A DNA stretch of 64,000 bases from positions 2,501-66,500 of the forward strand of contig LR746264.1 in the NCBI GenBank assembly GCA_902729315.2, read 5' to 3'. Below are positions 48,230 to 59,975 of this stretch, piece by piece. Each line of letters begins with the position of its first letter. The first letter of the stretch is position 1. The translations under genes were made by a program, and so were the position numbers. Under the pieces are notes generated by a model. It searched no databases and was not told the origin of the DNA. It saw only the letters and a program-made list of their open reading frames with translations. Origin of the DNA: Spirodela intermedia. Taxonomy: Eukaryota > Streptophyta > Magnoliopsida > Alismatales > Araceae.

Positions 48230-49670
48230 GGACTAAACCTTGACGAGTGCTGGTCCAATAGAGCACCAATTGACCGTTGACCCGCCTGTCATGCGGGTGA
48301 CGCGGGTTCGAATCATGTGTCTTCCACAGGTTAATCTAACAGATTTATAAGCGAAAGATGGCGCAAAATGACCGAAAAATCTTGGAAACGATCTGAAAAT
48401 CATGGAAATGCTTGAAAAATCACATGAAAACGTAAGAATCAATCGGAAAAATCAGAAATTGCTCAGAAATATTTCATCATTTTTAGTATATAAATGAATG
48501 ATGATCTGAAAATCGTGATTTGTTTGCGAATACTTCTCTCTTTTATCTAAAATTTGAATTAAGCTCCGTTACTAATTAATGAATGATTTATATACTAAAA
48601 ATTCCATTTTTGAAAATAATTAGAGTGAAAAATGAGAGTCAAAGATTGAAGATGGAAAATAATAAAAAAATAGTTAAATCAAAACCAAAGGAGAGATTTT
48701 CAGATCTGAGTAAGAAAAAGGTAGGCTCCTTGCTCCTTTTGGGGGGGAGGGACGGTTGGCCAGAGAGCAGGAAGTTGGAAGACAAGGGAGAAGGCCGGAG
48801 AACAAGGGAACAACGATGAAGGTCTTGGAACTAACTGGCTGCAAATCAACTGAGTTCTTTGAATATTTAATTTTTTTATTATCTTATTTCATGCCTTTTC
48901 TATTCTTTGGATGACAGACATTGATCAGAGAGACCTTATTGTCAAATTAATTTAATTTAGGCATTTCATTCTTCTCATCTTCATGAGTGATAGACAAGGA
49001 AATGAGATAACTTTAGTTTTTATTCTTAGTCTTCATCATTGAAATTATGATTTTAATTATTTGTAATCTCTTTTCTCATCCTTGGGTGACATATAAGGAA
49101 AGGAAAATACCTTTACTTGGAAGTTATAAGATTTAAGTTAGATTTTATGTTTAATTAAAAGCTATCTTAATTTTAAACATTATTTTAGTTTACCCTTGAT
49201 TGACAACTAAGGTATTTCTACATTATATTTAGGTTTATTTTATTTTATATCATAGTTTTAATTATTTCAAAGCATTATCCACGTCAATAGAAGTCCTTTT
49301 ATTGAAAACTACCCTTCTTATCTTTTCATTCCATAATCTCTAATCTGTTTTCTATTATTTTGTATTTAATCATCTCATCATTAAAACCCTCTTTCTTATT
49401 ATCTACAGCTGACAAAAGAATTAAATATACAAAATTAATTAGAGAAGGAGGATGTTAAGTTTTCAAGATAAGATTTTATTACTTATCTCATCTCATTTCA
49501 TTTTGTTATTTTCTTTTTAGTTAGTATTCGTGTTAGAAAAAATAGAAATTCATCAAATCTAGTTCTCACCATCACCGAGGATCGACCCTAACTTGCACTA
49601 ATACTAAAATTTATCTAGAGTTTATTTGTAAATATTGTTAAATTTGCATGCATTATGCAACTAGTTGAGA
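48230..49670 (+). mobile_element. LTR-like sequence with tRNA-Asp-like insert (decayed)
   Basis: A long AT-rich stretch with features common in plant LTRs: GATATGGGACTAAACC near the left, and ACCGAGGATCGACCC followed by an ACTTGCACTA stretch near 49575-49600. The solo LTR at 24948-26591 has comparable phrases (GATGTGGGACTAAACCC, TGTGATCGACC) in the same order. Boundaries and target duplication were not found. Confidence 0.35.
48236..48325 (+). pseudogene. tRNA-Asp(GTC)-like relic
   Basis: CCCGCCTGTCATGCGGGTGA reproduces the anticodon arm of tRNA-Asp (anticodon GTC, intact stem). The next bases, CGCGGGTTCGAATC, form a B-box/T-loop. The D-arm side is abnormal (GCTGGTCCAATAGAGCACC) and the acceptor stem does not pair, so this is not a functional tRNA gene. 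It may be a tRNA fragment caught in an LTR element. Confidence 0.5.
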
Positions 49671-50980
49671 ATGCTTGCAATTGACTAAGCATCAAGCCAT
49701 TCAAGAGATGATTCCTTAAAAAAAAAAATAGCATTTGTGATTTCTAAATGAGAAACATTCACAAGGAAAAATTACATCAAATATATTAACATAAGAAATA
49801 CCACAAAATTAAAATAAATTTCAAGATCTCAAGATCATTGACCCAAGTATCTACCTTGAAAAAAAATGGTTCTTGGAAAATTCACAACCATATTTGGCCT
49901 CAGGATATTTCGAAACTATCATGGAACCAAGTGAGGAAAATTTTATTTTCCATCAAACCTCCTTGTCTAATTAAGAAGGAAACATATATTAATTGCTATA
50001 AAGAGAAATTATTGTTAAATAAAATCGTCCCATAACTACTAGAACTGACCAACTTTCCTACAAGATCATCCCAAAAACTGAATTTACATCTTTTCGTAAA
50101 ATTAACCATCCATAATGTCAACTACTTTGCTTTTATATTGGTAGTTTATCACTATTACTTGACAAGTCCTGACTCGTAAGTCAACAGATGAATCTTCAGC
50201 CACAATTTCATGGCAATATTTCAAAATATGATTGATTTCAATAGTGAAAATAAAACTACTCATAAAGGAAATGTCCTACTACCCATTTTCTGCTCACATG
50301 ACAAGATTGTAGTCAATAGTATAAATCAATCATTTTACTTATCTTACAACTACAATGCTCATCCAAGATGCTGCTCAATATAACCACCAATATAAACAAT
50401 TATGATGCCCATACTCTCATGACCAATTGATAGCCATAATCATCCATTTAAATCAGTCTCCATTAGAACCCAAAAAGATAAAACAAAATGTGAAACAACC
50501 AAAGATGTACTGACAACTAGAAAATGCATATGTAATAACTATTACCAAAAGTAAACATAAATACACAAAATCAGAGTAAGGTTAATTAACTAAATTGACT
50601 TGATAATGTTCTATTGGTAAAAACGAATACTTTACATAATATGCAGTGAAAATAAGTGACCAATCATTCATAATGAAACCCAATGCAACATAAAAGCCAA
50701 CCTTGGTTTACAAACATAATTTTACGATAGCAAGATAAATTACACATTTCAATAGCTCCTATGCACATCTGAAATCATAAGATACTTTTAGGCAAAATTA
50801 GACCAAAAGACATATAAGTGAAACTCAAAAGTAACTTAAATGTAGCAGTGTCTTGCTAGTTTTGAGACATTATTAGATGAACCAGCCATTGGACAGAACA
50901 CTAAGTTCACATGGTGGACCGAAGAGCCCCCTAGAGTAAGAGAGATGGAGGCTCCGGTGAGGTGACTGTTATTTGGTTAC
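49671..50980. other. AT-rich DNA without recognised features
   Basis: No ORF above 65 codons, no repeats I could identify, strong A/T bias. Confidence 0.5.
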
Positions 50981-50982
50981 TA

Positions 50983-50984
<2 letters not shown>

Positions 50985-51026
<42 letters not shown>

Positions 51027-51060
51027 CTAGGTCCAATCTAATATCAAAAGGTTTGACATG

Positions 51061-51143
<83 letters not shown>
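50985..51143 (+). repeat. Microsatellite cluster: GA, CT and TA runs
   Basis: (GA)n at 50990-51021, (CT)n at 51063-51107, then (TA)n at 51107-51143. The GA and CT runs are complementary and ~40 bp apart, so they could form a hairpin in single strands. Confidence 0.92.
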
Positions 51144-51150
<7 letters not shown>

Positions 51151-51168
51151 GACATATACACACATAAT

Positions 51169-51840
51169 CCATTTTATCTAAATGAATGGGACTAATTTAA
51201 TAATTTAATATGGATTTTTAATAAATTGATTATTATTTTTGAAAAAGTAGAAGGAAATTGACGGAATAATTAAATATATAAATCTGTATAAGTAACTAGG
51301 GGGAGAATTTTATGTTATTCAGATTTTATTTAATTGATTTTTATGTAAGTTAATGAGAAGAGTATTTATAATTCAAAATTGTATTTTTAAGTAATTATTT
51401 AATAAAAATAGAAACAAAATTGATGTGTTAATTAAATTTATAGATATGTAAGTATGCATAACTTAGTGTGGGAACGTTTTTCTCACATCAGGATTGATAT
51501 TTATTTCATTTTTATCTAAATTAATGTCAAATAATGGTTATAATGTAATATGGTAGGTAAAAGTAATTATTTGAAAAAAAACTCGGAGGAAGTTTTAGAA
51601 TAATTATGTATCTATAAAAAAAATTAAGTTCGTGGAGAATTTAATGTATTCAGATTAAAATTAATTTCAGTTTTGTCTAAATTAATCAGAATAATATTTT
51701 AAAGTGCATATTACATTTTAATTAAGTAAAAATAATAATTTGAGAAAATCTCGAATGAAATTTAATGGATATATTTAATAAATATACATTATAACAGTCA
51801 GTGTGGGGAAAATTTTCAGTTATTGAAATTTAACTTTAAA
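51169..51840 (+). repeat. Diverged ~168-bp tandem repeat, four units
   Basis: Units start at about 51169, 51336, 51507 and 51668 with a common opening like CATTTTTATCTAAATTAATG, a middle TAATTATTT(G/A)A, and a TAATTAAATATATAAAT block followed by a GTGTGGGGA-type motif. Spacings are about 167, 171 and 161 bp. Strongly A/T-rich and much diverged between units. Confidence 0.75.
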
Positions 51841-52468
51841 TTTTAAATTCAATTTAATGCTGCAGCCCCACGAAGAGGGGACCCACCCTCCCCTTTCCAC
51901 CATGCTGGTATCAGCTCCAAACACTCGCGCTTCGGCAAAATCCTAAGTCCTTGGCTTCCTGTTTTCTTCACCGTCTTGCACGTCGTCACTTTCCCTGATG
52001 CCCACAAAGAGATAGAGAGAGAGAGAATGAGCTACGCAAGTCTTGAGCGCACCCAATCTCGTACCAGGCTTGGTATTGGGCTTAAGGCGGGAAATTTAAA
52101 TTTAAAATTTAAATTAAATTTAAAGTTACAGCCTCCCAAGCCCAAACCGGGTACGAGATTAGGTGGGCTCAGGGCTTGCATTGCCAATTATCTCTCTCTC
52201 CTTATTAATATATTTTATATATACATCTTCAGCCCTCTCTCACACACACACAAGCACAATCAATCGGTATTTTGCTCTGGTACGCGGAAGAGACGGGAGC
52301 TCAGGGCCTGTTCTGACGGAAAAGTAACTCCTGCCTGCGACCGCACTTTCACTTGACGCACAACGTCGCCACTTCCTCCGACTCTTCGCCGGCCACCCCC
52401 CGGTGGTGGCCCTCCCTCCTCCTCCTCCTCCCACCCAGCCACCGATCGTTAAGAAACCCAAATGACAC

Positions 52469-52470
<2 letters not shown>

Positions 52471-52500
<30 letters not shown>

Positions 52501-52502
52501 CG
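52471..52502 (+). repeat. GA microsatellite
   Basis: (GA)~15 within a CT/GA-rich leader-like segment upstream of the possible first exon at 52549. Confidence 0.9.
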
Positions 52503-52548
52503 GCAGCACTCTTTCGCGTATCAGAACCAGTCAGAGTAGGTGGCGAAG

Positions 52549-52617
52549 ATGTGGGCCGAGTACAACTGCGCCCGCAGGCAGGAGTTCCTTTACCACCCGG
52601 AGAGGGACTGCGCCGAG
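52549..52617 (+). other. Possible first exon of an unrecognised gene
   Basis: ATG at 52549 opens 23 codons (M-W-A-E-Y-N-C-A-R-R start; H-P-E-R-D-C-A-E end) up to a possible donor (GAG|GTTCGT), preceded by a GC-rich leader and GA repeat. No continuation was found; repeat R2 begins 260 bp later and may have broken the gene. Family unknown. Confidence 0.25.
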
Positions 52618-52874
52618 GTTCGTAACCAGAGAAACCAATGAAATTGAACAATGCATCACATGTGGGTCCCACATGCGCCGCTGAGAGGTCTACCGCTCAT
52701 GACACACAGCTAACTCCCTGCTTCCCGAAAATATGGAGTCGAGGGAAACCGATAAAGTGACAAGTGGAAAAGATCAAGAGAGAGAGGAAGGTTCTTCAAC
52801 GTCAAGAACCTTCCTCTCATGAAAATTGCTCTCTAACAAGATAATCCGCCCTTTATAGAAGGTCTGAACTACTA

Positions 52875-54110
52875 CAGGACGGGCTAAGATGAGAAAATGA
52901 ACCTAAAAAGCTGCACTTTCATCATATGCTTGAATAATTTAGCATATTATGGAGTGATATATAGCATATGGTAGAATAATTGGATTATGGAGTGACAACT
53001 AAGAACTAAATTATCAATGCTGATATGCATATTAATGAATGACAATTGGATTATGGGCACTGTAAAGTTTGTCGCCCAATTCTGTGAACGAGTGATCAGA
53101 ACGAGGCATACTTTCAGCTTAATGAACAAATTTTCGGGCTGCACACCACGTCTCCCACTATTCCCGCCACGTAGCACTCGAATTGTATCCCCTTAATCTA
53201 CACCTATAGAAGAGGAAGAAATCACATAAACATCCAAATAGGTCAAATCAAAGATATTCATTGGATAGTAGAGCTGTACTCATGAATATCAAAATGGGTA
53301 AAATCATAATCAAAGTAGTAAACGTTATGATCAAGAGATTTGACAAACTAGCAAGAATAAAATAAAGTAAACAGGACGTAGCCCACATATTTTGCTTACA
53401 TGGAATTTTTCTTCATCCAAGTAGTTTTTACAAATTTTTATCTGGTGATAAGCAAGCTATGGAAGTCTGTAATATCTGTGCTGCAGACGCCCATTAATAG
53501 GATGAAAGACAATATCAGGAATAACATCATCAATCATTCAAAAGTTTAACATAAATATTGTAGGAAAAACATATATTTAAGGGTTTGGCTCTTAGTTGGT
53601 CAGTTTACTACTTCGTTAGATAGTTTCCTTATTTCGTGACCCTTGTACTTCTATATTACTAACAGCCATCCATGACGTGAATAATAAGCAAGGGTTTTTT
53701 TTCCGCTGTATATCTTCTTTGGGTTTTCGTCACCTGTATAGTTTGTGACAAATGTGATAGAACTCAATGTACGTAAGCGAAAAGGAAAAAATCTTACTAC
53801 CATTTTAAAAAGAAGATGATGTTAAGGACACCAAGATGCTTTAGTAGATATTGAGATGGGTCTATCATTTAAAATTCGAATCTCAAGTTTGTGTAAAATT
53901 CTGTTTTTAGTCTTTAGCCTCTGAAAAAATGTTGCCCTTTGAGTAGCCGTCATGCAGACTGGGATTTGGGTGGTTCTTGTTCTAAGACTTTAGGCCCTCT
54001 ATACATCATAATTCACCTCAATGCAATTCGTCCATTGCCACTCGATCAGAATCAAATCCCAGAATGATTTGTATTGTCATCCGTAGACCACATCAATCCT
54101 CGAGCCAGAA
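52875..54110 (+). repeat. Dispersed repeat R2, copy 2
   Basis: Direct-orientation counterpart of 37760-39010 (see that entry). It has extra sequence at 52970-53030 and a different segment at 53775-53920. Confidence 0.75.
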
Positions 54111-54153
54111 TAAGCTCCCCCTATATTCTAGTTGTAGTTCACTCCGAGGGAGA

Positions 54154-54395
54154 TCACGATTCCTTGTCTGGTATGTCGTAAGGGGAGGATGAGGTCCAGC
54201 CTTCGTTCTGAAGGAGCTTTTCTTGATCTATTTCAAATGCTTTCCTCGCCTGTTTAAGCTCTTCATTCATGGACAGCAGTTTAGTGAACCGATGGAGCTT
54301 CATTGACAAATCCTGAGCATAGAAGAGATCCACAATCGATGCACACAGCCAATGAAATATGGATCCCTCCCAGGATGGAATTCTGGTAAAGTCTG
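54154..54395 (-). other. Possible terminal exon, gene unrecognised
   Basis: Minus strand: a good acceptor (TTTTCTGGCAG) at 54396 is followed by 80 open codons to TGA. The reading starts A-D-F-T-R-I-P-S-W and includes E-E-L-K-Q-A-R-K-A-F. No upstream exon was identified and I know no matching family; it could be the remnant of a gene. Confidence 0.25.
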
Positions 54396-54559
54396 CCTGC
54401 CAGAAAATGAGAAGGCAGAATCTTCTTGGGCACAATTCAGAGGGATCATTAAAACTAGAGATGTAAAACTGTGGAATACCTTACGAATCAAAAATAGGAA
54501 ATCCTCTGTCAAAAGCTTTCCTCATTTCGATGCAATATCCTGAGCTTTATGTGCCCAGA

Positions 54560-55800
54560 TAAGGTTTGCCTATGCCCAGTCAGGCTGAGGTTGAAGAAGA
54601 AGAAAAAGGTGGTGACGGATGCTTCGGGATTCTCTGTCTGCTCGGGATCCGGCGAGCGAAGAAGACACTTGACTGGCGCGGGCGCTCCTCTCCCTCCCCG
54701 ATGCCTTCTCTTCTGTCTGTGAGACTACTTGCCGCCGCGCGGCCGCAACGCGTGTTAATTGCTAACACGCGCCCCATGGTGATTTCCATTTTCGGAAGCA
54801 ATGGGTAAAAGATACACCTCCATCAGGGATGGATGAGGCCTAGGGACGCACATCAGGGGGGGAGGGCGGTCGTAGACTAGTGATATATATGAAGGAGCTG
54901 ATGGGTCGTCTGCGCCAAGCGGGGTGGGGCTAGTAGTCTCCCTAGGAGGGACGGAGATAGCCTCCTCAGCAGTGAGCTCCCACAGTCGGAGGATCTGAGA
55001 AAGATGAGCCCGCCTACCTTCTTCGTGAAGATGAAATTATAATAATCCCCATGTGCAGCAGCGGTGAGCCACCCACTCCCGTCGGTCTTTAATGCACCTG
55101 CCATTACTGTCCCTGGACGATCACACGACCCTTCAGTTTTCCCTTCTTTTTAAATGCCCAAGACGACACGGAGGCGGACAGACCACCATCGCTGGGGTGG
55201 CGGCCATCGCGTATCAGCTCCGAGGCCGTCATCCAGCGCGGACGTCGAGCCATGTATTCTGCCAGTACTATCCATCTATCCATGGCAGGCTCACTGACCT
55301 CTTTCAGTCGGGGGGGCGCCTCCGTTACTCTTGTCGATCCAAAAGTCCAAAGGGAGGAGAAAAGATAACCGCTTTTTATCCTCCGCCCGTCTGAATGCTC
55401 CTGGCCTAAATGATCCGTGTTTCCTGTTTGGCCGTCTGTAGTGTGTGACGAAAGAAGGCGACCGATACGAACCCCGAACTTGTTTCTTCTGCGTTCGTTT
55501 TATCCCCACCTCAACGGTCTAGCTCCAGGCCTATGCATCGGACGAACCGCTCCTCCTCCCTCTCACAGTCTGTCACATCAAATACGGAGGTCGGACAGAG
55601 TGGGAGAGATTGCTACACTGGAGACGTGAGGTTCCCATCGGACGAGATAGCAGTGACTGTCTCCGAGAGAAGGAGAGAGGGAGAGAGGCATCATAGAGAA
55701 TACATACACGCCGATCCGGAGGGCAAGACGCAGAGGAAGCGAGAGAACGAAGACGGTTTGAAAGGGAGGGGCGAGAGATACTACTAGAGATCCGTCACTG
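54560..55800. other. GC-richer spacer upstream of the WAV3-like gene
   Basis: Contains several short ORFs on both strands, none with recognised domains. One minus-strand segment (about 55098-55020; M-A-G-A-L-K-T-D-G-S-G-W) ends at a good donor (AAG|GTAGGC) and might be an exon. 55600-55800 probably carries the promoter and leader of the next gene. Confidence 0.35.
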
Positions 55801-55809
55801 GTGTGCGCC

Positions 55810-58604
55810 ATGGGAACCGGGTGGAGGAGGGCATTCTGCACGACCATCCGTCGGGACGCCGACTCGTCCTCCCCAGTAGAACCACAGTCAAGCCCTAGCC
55901 CGAAGACCGGTGCCAAGCTAAGTTTCTTCCGCAGGAGCCGCAGCAGCCCCTCCACGCCACGCCTCCAGCATCAGACGCAGTCACGGCCCTCAACGCCCAC
56001 CCTCCGCTGCCGGACCCAGTTGCCGACAGGTTTCACCGACACCGGCGCCACCGAAAGGGCCACTCTGCAGAGCCAGAGCTCGGCCACAGCACTCCTGGGC
56101 GAACCAACCACGCCGGGAAGCTACCGCCAAAGCTGGAGGCCGCCGTTTGTATCGTCGAATCCGTCCTCCCCACGTTCGCCCTCCCGCCTCGCACTGCTAC
56201 TCAGGAACAACCTCCGTTTCACCCGGGTAAGCAATTCTTTCGACGGTGATTTAGTTCCCCCCACAGTTCATCCTCCCTTCCATGGAGAAACAAGGCATCG
56301 TTCTCTCCCCCCTCACCGTCGATCCTCGCGTCCTATGCGTCTCGTCCTTCCCCTATCCCGTCGAAGCCCTCGTTTGCGCGACTGCTGGGTGGGCGCCTTG
56401 AGTTCATGCCGATGGAAGCTTTGATGGGCTTCTTTGCTTCGATGGAGACCAATACTCACTATTCCAGCAGCCTTCTTCTCTCAAGGTCTCCCCGTTCAAT
56501 GGGCTCATCTCCGTCTCGGGTTCTGTCCTCGCGGATTCAGCACAAGCTCGTTGAGACTAAAATCCCGTCAGCCTTTTTAATTCGTCCCTACTAAAAAAAG
56601 GAGGGTTTCTACTTCGGGCGTGGGAGCCATCCCATCGGACCTTATTGCGGTGTCACCCCTGGGCCGGATTTTTGGTCTTTTGCTCCAACTTCTTCATTGG
56701 AATCGCGGAATTCTGTAGAGTAGCAGCCGTCATTGCAGTACGATTTGATCGCTTCTTACTATCGACTGGCTTCTTCGGGCTTCCAGAGCAGGTGTGGCAT
56801 CTGTCTGCAAAGCGTGAGGACGGGGAAGGGCACCGCTATTTTCACTGCCGAATGCTCTCACGCCTTCCACTTCCAATGCATAGCCAGCGACGTGCGCAAC
56901 CAGAAGAAGTCCTGCCCAATCTGCTCTTCTGTCTGGCGCCAGGTACCTTTCCTCTCCTCCGTCCACGCGGAGGAAAACCAAAAGCAGCAGGACCCTGCTC
57001 CGGAACAGGGGAAGCTTTCGGCTGCGGTTCCGCGGAAAGCCGACACGGCAAACTCTGTCGTCGGCACTAAAGTGTACGATGACGACGAGCCATTCCTGAA
57101 CAACGCCACTGCCTGCTTCCATCCGATACCCGAAGCAGAGGACGAATATGCGGAGGGAGAAATAGGGGATGGGGTAGCCGTGGCGCCCTCTCCCAGTTGC
57201 ACATCTCCGCCTCGCCGTCAGCACGCTGCCAATTGCGCTCTGCGAGTCACGTCCAGTTCCGATGTTGCCTTGCTGTCCGTAGGCCGTGTCCACGAGAACC
57301 ACGTCGTCGCCCTCAAGGTCAAGTCTCTGACGCCGGTGTCAAATACGGCGGCAACGGCGGCGGCTGCGCCTCTCCTTGACCCCTCCCGCCGCGCCCCCAT
57401 CGACCTTGTGACAGTGCTTGACGTGGGGACGACCATGACGGGCGCGAAACTCCAAATGCTGAAACGGGCAATGCGCCTCGTTGTCTCCTCCCTTGGGCCT
57501 TGTGACAGGCTATCCATAGTAGCCATCTCCGCATCCTCCGCAAAGAGGTTGCTCCCCCTGCGGAGGATGTCACCGGACGGGCAGCGCTCGGCCCGGCGGA
57601 TCGTGGAGAGGCTCATCTGTGTAGAGGGCTCATCCGCCAGGGAGGGGCTCAGGAAGGCAGTCAAGGTGCTCGAAGACCGGAGGGAGAGCAACCCGGTGGC
57701 TGCCGTCGTGCTGCTCACCGACAGTCAGCAGCACAAGGATGACTGTAGCAGGCGGCGGCGGGAATGCCCTTCGTCTCACACGTCTTATTCTGCAAGAACG
57801 CGATTCGCTCACCTCGAGGTACCCATCCACGAGTCAGGTTTCGGTGCCGAGGAGCACCAAGAACACGCTGAGGATTCGTTCGCCCGGTGTGTGGGAGGTC
57901 TTCTCAGTGTTGTGTGCCATGACGTACGCCTTGAGCTCTCCTTCCCCTCCGGCGAGGTTTGCTCCGTCTACTCCAGCGGCAGTCGGCCCGTCTCCCTCGG
58001 CGGTGGGGGTAATTTGAGAATGGGGGACATGTATGCTGGCGAGGAGAGAGAGCTGCTTGTGGAGTTGAGAATGAACTCCGCCGTCCTAAGCGCTGGTGCC
58101 TTCCAGCCCCTTCTGGTGAGTTACTCATACAGAAACCCCGCCACTCAGGAGCTGGTCCACGGAGGGGAGCATACCCTCCCGGTGTTTCTCACCCGCCGCC
58201 AACGTCCAGCCGCCGCGCCCAAAGTCGAGCATCTGCGGAACGTCTTCATCACGGCCCGGGCCATCGCGGAGGCTCAGCGCCTAGCAGACAACGGTGACTT
58301 CGCCACGGGGCTTCACCTCCTCGCTTCAGCCCGCCGGCTGCTGCTCGAGTGCAGCTCGATCTGCCCCGACGAGAACCTCCGGGCCGTTGAGGCAGAGCTT
58401 CAAGAACTCCGATGGCGGCAGCAGAGGAGGAACGGGATCACAGAGCGGCCGACGCCCTCGGCCTTGGAGAACAGTGCGGCCGCGGAGGCTCTGACACCGA
58501 TGTCCGCGTGGCGTGCCGCGGAGAGGCTGGCGAAGCTGGCCATCATGAGGAAGTCGCTGAACCGGGTGAGCGACCTGCACGGTTTCGAGAATGCCCGATT
58601 CTGA
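55810..58604 (+). CDS. WAV3/EDA40-type protein: RING-H2 plus von Willebrand A domain
   Basis: Two exons, 55810-56226 and 56787-58604 (phase 0, CGG|GTAAGC and CCAG|AGC), giving 744 residues, usual for the family. ATG 55810 opens M-G-T-G-W-R-R-A-F-C-T, the family's N-terminal signature, followed by a Ser/Pro-rich stretch. RING-H2 lies at about residues 142-185 (C-G-I-C, C-S-H-A-F-H-F-Q-C, C-P-I-C). VWA covers about 345-520, then a long C-terminal region ending E-N-A-R-F. Known members are E3 ubiquitin ligases, including Arabidopsis WAV3 in root gravitropism. Oddity: the VWA metal site is degenerate: D-x-S-G-S reads D-V-G-T-T (Asp351), and the usual D-G-Q reads D-S-Q. Metal binding is doubtful while the RING looks intact. 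Confidence 0.9.
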
Positions 58605-59975
58605 ACTCTGGGCTCGGGCCGCTGTAGCCAAGTTGGGGAAGGAAGAGAAGAGCGGAGGATGGTGGCTTGTGGGTTGGGTGTGTCAGTGTTTTGTGTCCTT
58701 GGTTTGCTTCGCAAACACTTGGGGTGACATGAGAGATGCGCGACTCTTGCCGGAGACGCGCCGCCGTGCTTGGGTGACCCTCTGACCACACGTGGGTGTA
58801 AGAGAACCGGGACGCGAATAGTTGTCTAACACGTGGCCCGATCCATTGTTAGAACCAGCCCGCCCTCTGGCCTGGACTTGTCTGTGCACCGGTGGACGCA
58901 TTTGCTCTGTCGATGCTCGACGAGAGGCCGATCAAATTCATGCCGCCTGTATGTAACTCGGAACGGACGTCATCTCGGGGAAGAGATTGATGATAACGTA
59001 GCCGCGTTGTGCCGTCTATTTCGTGGGAATTTGCTTTCTTTGCCGCAACGTCCCTCATTCGGATGGCTCGAAATCGACGGGGAGACCCCCTCTCTCAAGC
59101 TTGGTCAAAAGTGAGAGGCTTGTGGGGGAAAGGATTGTCCACTCCAGCAGTAGGCCCTCCCGTCTAGCTGCTTAATGATTGGAGACAGGGACGTGAATCA
59201 AGAAGAGAGCTGCGTAGTGTGAGGGTGAGAACGTCAGGCATTCGACAAAGAGACTGAGTTAGACGCACGCTGCATCACTTCTTCGTGCTTTCTTATTTAT
59301 ATATGATTTTGTCATCTCCAAAGCTTGTCTTGATGTTTTTGTACACATTCGTACCAAGTGGGTAACATATATTACGAGCAAGTCGCAGATCTGCACCGGC
59401 GTTGACCGTATCACGTCGTAGGCCTCACTCTCGCTGGAAAATTCAGCTTTTTTACGGAAAATTTCACTTCCAATTTATACGCCCGCTACGAGACAACAAG
59501 GATGATAAACAAGGACGCAGGATAGGAGCAGTCGATAAGCCCAACATTATTATTAGAGACGAGTGACCATGGTACGTGAGAAATGTGTCTTGTATTTGAG
59601 CAGGACACTACACATGGCCCTCGGGAGCTTGCAGGTGGCGGCAATCGCCGCCCGTATAGTTTACCGCCTCATCCACCGCTTTCCTTCAGTAAACCAGAAT
59701 GGGAAACGGAAAAGAAAGAGAAATGGCGACCGGGTCCGCCGGCCGCAGATTTTCTACGCCGGGCCGGGCCTGTCTCAAGTCTAAATGCGCCACCGCCAGC
59801 CACGCCTGGCAGATCGTCAATCCGGCCAGGGCATCAGGAGTACCGTGAACCCGCCAGAAAAAATGTTCAAGCCCCTTCTTCAAGTAGGAAGCAGACGTGG
59901 CATCCAGAAGCAAGCACGACCAGCAGTGTGAGCAATCTGGACTTCGCCAGTGAAGGCGTTCCATTGAAAGAGCTT
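58605..59975. other. Spacer between the convergent WAV3-like and PPR genes
   Basis: Convergent 3' ends; contains the 3' UTRs. No supported ORF. The short ORFs at 58833-59114 and 59563-60248 are composition or antisense shadows of the PPR end. Confidence 0.5.

Noticed and set aside
58326-58631. Minus-strand ORFs over the WAV3-like gene
   Set aside because: Antisense frames in GC-rich coding DNA.
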